Assembly: GCA_902776935.1 (NCBI GenBank)
Contig: CACYRS010000006.1
Span: 1-64,000 of the forward strand
Direction of reading: 5' to 3'
Origin: an uncultured Prevotellaceae bacterium
Lineage (GTDB): Bacteria; Bacteroidota; Bacteroidia; Bacteroidales; Bacteroidaceae
DNA: 64,000 nt
Shown one piece after another: positions 60,764 through 64,000 of this stretch; position 1 is the stretch's first letter, and each line of letters starts with the position of its first letter. Under the pieces are notes generated by a model that worked only from the letters and a program-made list of their open reading frames with translations, ran no database searches and was not told the origin of the DNA. Made by a program: the position numbers and the translations under genes.

Positions 60764-62491
60764 TTATTGTTTTTCCTTAAGAACGTAGACCTTCACCCAG
60801 TCCTTGTTGGCCATATAAAGGGGCTTTGTGCTTTTGGGGAGCCAGAAGGAACAGCTTACCACGTCCTTGAATGTGCTTCTGGAGATGGCTGGGGGAGCAG
60901 CGCTGTTGAGGATGACATCGCGAAGTGAAGGACACTTGGCGAAGGCTGAGCCACCGATCTTCTTCAGGGCTACGGAGAGCTCTACCTTGGCGAGCATGGT
61001 ACACTCGTAGAAGGCATCGCTGCCGATGCTGGTGACAGCCACGGGGAGCTTGATGCTCTGGAGCATGCTGCACTTCTCGAAGGCATCATCACCGATGGTG
61101 GTGAGGGCTGCAGGCAACTCGATGCTCTCCAGAGAGGTACACTCCTGGAAGGCCTTGGTGTCGATCTTCTTCACTGAGGTGGGAAGGGTGATCCTGCGTA
61201 GGGCATTGCACTTGTAGAAGGTCTTGGAGTCGATCTCCTGAACGAATCCGTTGACGGCTACGCTGTCGAGAGTGGCACAACCCTCGAAGGCACTGCTGCC
61301 GATCTTCTTAACCATGTTGGGGATGACAACTCTCTGCAGACTGGTGCAGCTCTTGAAGGCTTCGGAACCGATCTTCGTAAGAGAGGTGGGGAACTCGAAC
61401 TCCGCCAGACTCTGACACTTCTCGAAGGCGCTGCTTTCAATCTCCTTGATGGTTGCGGGGAGAGTGATAGAGGTAAGGCTGGTGCATCCGAAGAAGGTGT
61501 TGGAGTTGATCTCATCAAGGCTGCCCTCGATATTTACTGTTGCGATGGCAGAACAGTTCTTGAAGGCTCCACTGCCGAGTTTAGAGAGTTTCTCGATGGT
61601 AACGGCTGTGAGACTCTTACACTCCTCGAAGGCATTGCTGCCTATCTTCTGGAGATTGGTCATGTCGATCTTCTCAAGGGTATTACAACCCTCGAAAGCT
61701 GAGTTGCCTATCTCCTCTGTATTCTCTGGAAGGGCTATCTCCTTGAGACTCTTACATCCACGGAAGGCATCGCTGCCGATAGACTTAAGATCGTCGGGCA
61801 GGGAGATGCTGGTAAGGCTCTCGCAATTGCGGAATGTCTCGTTGCCCAGCTTCTTCAAGCTGCCCTTGATGCTTACGCTGCTAAGCGACTTACAGCCGTT
61901 GAAAATCTGATTGCCTATCTCCTTGACATTCTCAGGAATCTCGATGCTCTTCAGAGCCTTGCAGTCTTCGAAGGCCTCGCTGCCGATGACTGTGACATCG
62001 CTTGGGATGCTTATTGCACCAAGACTCTCACAGCCCTGGAAGGCCTGGCTCTCAATCTCTACAACACTGCTTGGAATGTCTATTGAAGGCAGTGACTTAC
62101 AGTCTTCGAAACAGTTCTTGCTGATGTTTGTGATATGGGGCGGGAGTACTACCTTCAACAGTTTCTCTGCTCCAGAGAAAAGGCTGTTGGGCAGTTTTGT
62201 TGTTGCTTCGGCTGCCTTTCCCTCAGTGAACACAGCCTCGGAGAGGTCTACCGAAATAACAACAACCTCGCCTTTCTTCTCGTTGGCCTTGGTGCGGCAT
62301 ACTATCTGTTTGAGGAACTTGATGTCGGAGCTGTTCAGCGGACCGCTGATCTTCAGTTCGGAGATCTTGAATTTCTCACTGCTCTCAATCTGTTTTGAGA
62401 GTTGACCTACGGCGTCGACCGTAACATTCTTTGACTGTGCTGAAACGAGCAATGGCATTGCGGCCAGCACTAAGGTAAGTAGTTGTTTCAT
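60764..62491 (-). CDS. BspA-like leucine-rich repeat protein
   Basis: 575 residues. Signal peptide MKQLLTLVLAAMPLLVSAQ. About 18 LRR_5 (TpLRR/BspA-type) repeats of ~23 residues fill residues ~100-545, pattern CxSLxxIxLPxxxxxIGxxAFxxC (for example CKSLKEIALPENTEEIGNSAF). The C-terminal end lacks the KGxYIxNGKK tail of the 25-39 kb proteins. Probably a surface or periplasmic adhesin-type protein. It lies between trmB and mrp, which are often neighbours in related genomes, so it may have been inserted; an array of heptads sits at the trmB side. Confidence 0.85.
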   Translation of the reverse strand: MKQLLTLVLAAMPLLVSAQSKNVTVDAVGQLSKQIESSEKFKISELKISGPLNSSDIKFLKQIVCRTKANEKKGEVVVISVDLSEAVFTEGKAAEATTKLPNSLFSGAEKLLKVVLPPHITNISKNCFEDCKSLPSIDIPSSVVEIESQAFQGCESLGAISIPSDVTVIGSEAFEDCKALKSIEIPENVKEIGNQIFNGCKSLSSVSIKGSLKKLGNETFRNCESLTSISLPDDLKSIGSDAFRGCKSLKEIALPENTEEIGNSAFEGCNTLEKIDMTNLQKIGSNAFEECKSLTAVTIEKLSKLGSGAFKNCSAIATVNIEGSLDEINSNTFFGCTSLTSITLPATIKEIESSAFEKCQSLAEFEFPTSLTKIGSEAFKSCTSLQRVVIPNMVKKIGSSAFEGCATLDSVAVNGFVQEIDSKTFYKCNALRRITLPTSVKKIDTKAFQECTSLESIELPAALTTIGDDAFEKCSMLQSIKLPVAVTSIGSDAFYECTMLAKVELSVALKKIGGSAFAKCPSLRDVILNSAAPPAISRSTFKDVVSCSFWLPKSTKPLYMANKDWVKVYVLKEKQ

Positions 62492-62501
62492 AAAATATTT
62501 T

Positions 62502-62528
62502 TATTTTTTATTTTGTATTTTTTATTTC
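62502..62528. repeat. Heptad array over the trmB stop codon (about 4 units)
   Basis: Units TATTTTT, TATTTTG, TATTTTT, TATTTC. The trmB stop (62522-62524, minus strand) is inside; the array fills the gap to the BspA-like gene. Confidence 0.75.
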
Positions 62529-63373
62529 GCCTTATCCAAGCTGCTGCGTTTCGACCTGTGATACGAACGGTAATCATCCAGCTCTATCTCCACGTCGGGC
62601 TCTTCGAGGGCTCCCGTGCGAGGGAGTTGCCACTTCATGTACTTGATGTTGAGGCCCCGGGCTATCCACATTGATTCGTAGTAAGTCCGGATAGAGAGGA
62701 GTTTAGAGTTTAGAGTGTAGAGTGTAGAGTTTGCTACCGCTGCAGATTCTGATTCAGATGGCTTCTGCGGAGCGGTAGCAAACTCTAAACTCTCAGTTCT
62801 ACACTCTACACTATTATAAAGATCCTCGGTCTTAAAGATTACAGGGAGGGAGTTCTTCTCTACCATATACGAGGTATAGGTAAAGAGGAAGTTGGAGTCG
62901 GTCTTGAGGTGGATGATGCCGCCATCGACGAGGAACTTACGATATCGCTCCATGAAGTAGGTGGAGGTGAGACGCTTACGTGGATTCTTCATCTGGGGGT
63001 CAGAGAAGGTGAGCCATACCTCATGTACCTCATCCTGAGAGAAGAACCGTTCGATGATCTCGATGTTCGTGCGGAGGAAGGCCACATTCTTCAGCCCTTC
63101 CTTGATGGCCTGTGTGGCACCTGTCCACATACGGGCTCCCTTGATGTCGACACCGATGAAATTCATGTCGGGGTAGAGCTTTGCCAGTTCTACGGTATAC
63201 TCTCCCTTGCCACAGCCGAGCTCAAGCACGATGGGATTATCATTATGAAAATACTGCTCGTGCCAGTGCCCCTGCATCTCAAAGGGCACATGTTCCACTA
63301 CCGAATAAGGGTACTGGAACACGTTCTCATAGGTCTCCATGTCGGCGAATTTCGCCAGCTTGCCTTTTCCCAT
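62522..63373 (-). CDS. trmB: tRNA (guanine-N7-)-methyltransferase with a repeat-derived insertion
   Basis: 283 residues. SAM fold with [35 protein letters not shown] (motif I and II), [27 protein letters not shown] (the DPxPKxRH-type site, here [10 protein letters not shown]) and the final [20 protein letters not shown]. It methylates G46 in tRNA. Residues ~187-225 (about 39) are encoded by two opposed heptad arrays and a nested palindrome, and lie between the core and the C-terminal YYExMW motif. It begins with no gap after the DUF975 stop (TAA-ATG). Confidence 0.92.
   Translation of the reverse strand: MGKGKLAKFADMETYENVFQYPYSVVEHVPFEMQGHWHEQYFHNDNPIVLELGCGKGEYTVELAKLYPDMNFIGVDIKGARMWTGATQAIKEGLKNVAFLRTNIEIIERFFSQDEVHEVWLTFSDPQMKNPRKRLTSTYFMERYRKFLVDGGIIHLKTDSNFLFTYTSYMVEKNSLPVIFKTEDLYNSVECRTESLEFATAPQKPSESESAAVANSTLYTLNSKLLSIRTYYESMWIARGLNIKYMKWQLPRTGALEEPDVEIELDDYRSYHRSKRSSLDKAK
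62700..62734. repeat. Heptad array in trmB, left arm (5 units)
   Basis: Plus-strand units AGTTTAG, AGTTTAG, AGTGTAG, AGTGTAG, AGTTTGC. It encodes the [12 protein letters not shown] part of TrmB. Confidence 0.85.
62726..62786. repeat. Nested palindrome inside trmB
   Basis: AGAGTTTGCTACCGCT (62726-62741) and AGCGGTAGCAAACTCT (62771-62786) are perfect 16-bp inverted copies. Inside are GCAGA/TCTGC and a central TCTGA-T-TCAGA (62748-62758). It resembles a mobile palindromic unit placed in frame. Confidence 0.85.
62778..62812. repeat. Heptad array in trmB, right arm (5 units)
   Basis: Plus-strand units GCAAACT, CTAAACT, CTCAGTT, CTACACT, CTACACT, the reverse complement type of the left arm. It encodes [12 protein letters not shown]. 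Confidence 0.85.
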
Positions 63374-63991
63374 TTACATTCCTTTTTCTGCTTTCAGATC
63401 CTCATAGCAGTGAGCCAGGGCTGTCTGCATATATGGGTAAAGGAACAGCATTCCGATACCGAGAGTGAATATGCTCAGGATGATCCATCCCAAGAAACTC
63501 AGGAAAAGCAATACGAGGGCACCTTTGTGACCATCAGTCATCTCCCAGCTCTTCTTCATCGCGTCGACGGCACTGATCTCCTTGTCATCTTTGAGGATAA
63601 AGCCTGTCATTACGAGACCTGAACCAATGATGATGCCAGGGATGATGAGCAGTATCATACCGATGCCCATGGCGAGATTTACCAGAAATTCTGCCAGGAA
63701 GATGCGGATGAAGTCCTTATAACCGTCGAAAAGACGCTCATAGTCTGTATTGTCATTACGGATGAGGTTGAGGAAATAAACTACGAAACCCCAGCCGAGA
63801 GGCAGACAGAGAAGAGTCAAGATGCCCTGAGTGCTGTAACTCATCACCAGGTTGTTGCCCATAGGAGTGGTTACTGTCCAACTGACACCCATACTGAGGA
63901 TCAGGAAGATGAGTGTTGCTATGGCTGTTTTGCCCCAGTTGCCCTCAAGACTGGCGAGGGCACGGTTCTTATAATCTTGATTCGTTCCCAT
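63374..63991 (-). CDS. DUF975 family membrane protein
   Basis: 205 residues with about five membrane spans (KTAIATLIFLILSMGVSWTV, GILTLLCLPLGWGFVVYFLNLI, FLAEFLVNLAMGIGMILLIIPGIIIGSGLVMTGFIL, ALVLLFLSFLGWIILSIFTLGIGMLFLYPYM). Typical DUF975 features are the N-terminal NRALASLEGNWGKTA and the DYERLFDGYKDF motif. Function unknown. First visible gene of the minus-strand run; its start is 9 bp from the window end, so anything upstream is unseen. Confidence 0.85.
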   Translation of the reverse strand: MGTNQDYKNRALASLEGNWGKTAIATLIFLILSMGVSWTVTTPMGNNLVMSYSTQGILTLLCLPLGWGFVVYFLNLIRNDNTDYERLFDGYKDFIRIFLAEFLVNLAMGIGMILLIIPGIIIGSGLVMTGFILKDDKEISAVDAMKKSWEMTDGHKGALVLLFLSFLGWIILSIFTLGIGMLFLYPYMQTALAHCYEDLKAEKGM

Positions 63992-64000
63992 AACTACTCT

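Noticed and set aside
11364-62812. Heptad arrays as CRISPR arrays
   Set aside because: Units are 7 bp with no spacers, degenerate and often within genes.
1-64000. tRNA or rRNA genes
   Set aside because: No cloverleaf-like or rRNA-like sequence was recognised by eye on either strand; a tRNAscan run would settle this.

Overview
The window looks like a chromosome segment of a Bacteroidales bacterium, most likely Prevotella or a close relative. Reasons: promoters fit the Bacteroidetes form TTTG-N19/20-TAnnTTTG; cydAB has a DUF4492 partner; there is a PorE-type lipoprotein of the type IX secretion system; secreted proteins end in a shared YDLSGRxV...KGxYIxNGKKxxxK tail; BspA-like LRR proteins and a BT4734/DUF3987 primase-helicase are present. 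No rRNA, tRNA or CRISPR array was seen.

Layout. 1-7.3 kb is an accessory block: the 3' end of a REP-type transposase, a decayed HIRAN gene, three unrecognised genes, a structured RNA candidate, and a tight three-gene operon (DUF262/HNH GmrSD-like nuclease, WYL regulator, DUF1016/YhcG PD-(D/E)XK nuclease) that reads as an anti-phage module. Two diverged copies of a hairpin-bearing repeat sit in opposite orientation at its two edges (about 371-458 and 7281-7360). 7.7-15.2 kb is a second mobile-element block without structural phage genes: deoxyribosyltransferase-like protein, Rha-type regulator behind a structured leader, coiled-coil proteins, primase-helicase, M15 peptidase.

15.2-25.5 kb is mostly core: rsmF-like methylase, thyA, folA and a BtuB-like receptor on the minus strand; a small stress/ECF sigma operon; porE; and a Kelch-TM-AraC one-component regulator. 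25.7-39.6 kb is a surface-protein locus of three very large repeat proteins and a lipoprotein, divergent from that regulator. 39.6-52.8 kb carries a uracil permease, topB, a porin, a sodium:solute symporter, a His-rich metal P-type ATPase, an AsmA/TamB-like protein and cydAB with DUF4492. 52.9-58.8 kb is a TolC-HlyD-ABC-2-ABC-2 export operon without its ATPase. 58.8-64 kb is a minus-strand run: DUF975, trmB, BspA-like, mrp, SGNH hydrolase.

The most unusual signal is a family of short arrays with a strict 7-bp period (about 19 arrays from 11 kb to the end). They lie in intergenic gaps, over stop and start codons, and in frame inside conserved genes (rsmF, porE, zntA, btuB-like, trmB), where they encode extra peptides such as GQWxVDS and SNHxxPLST. 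In trmB two opposed arrays flank a nested palindrome and add about 39 residues.
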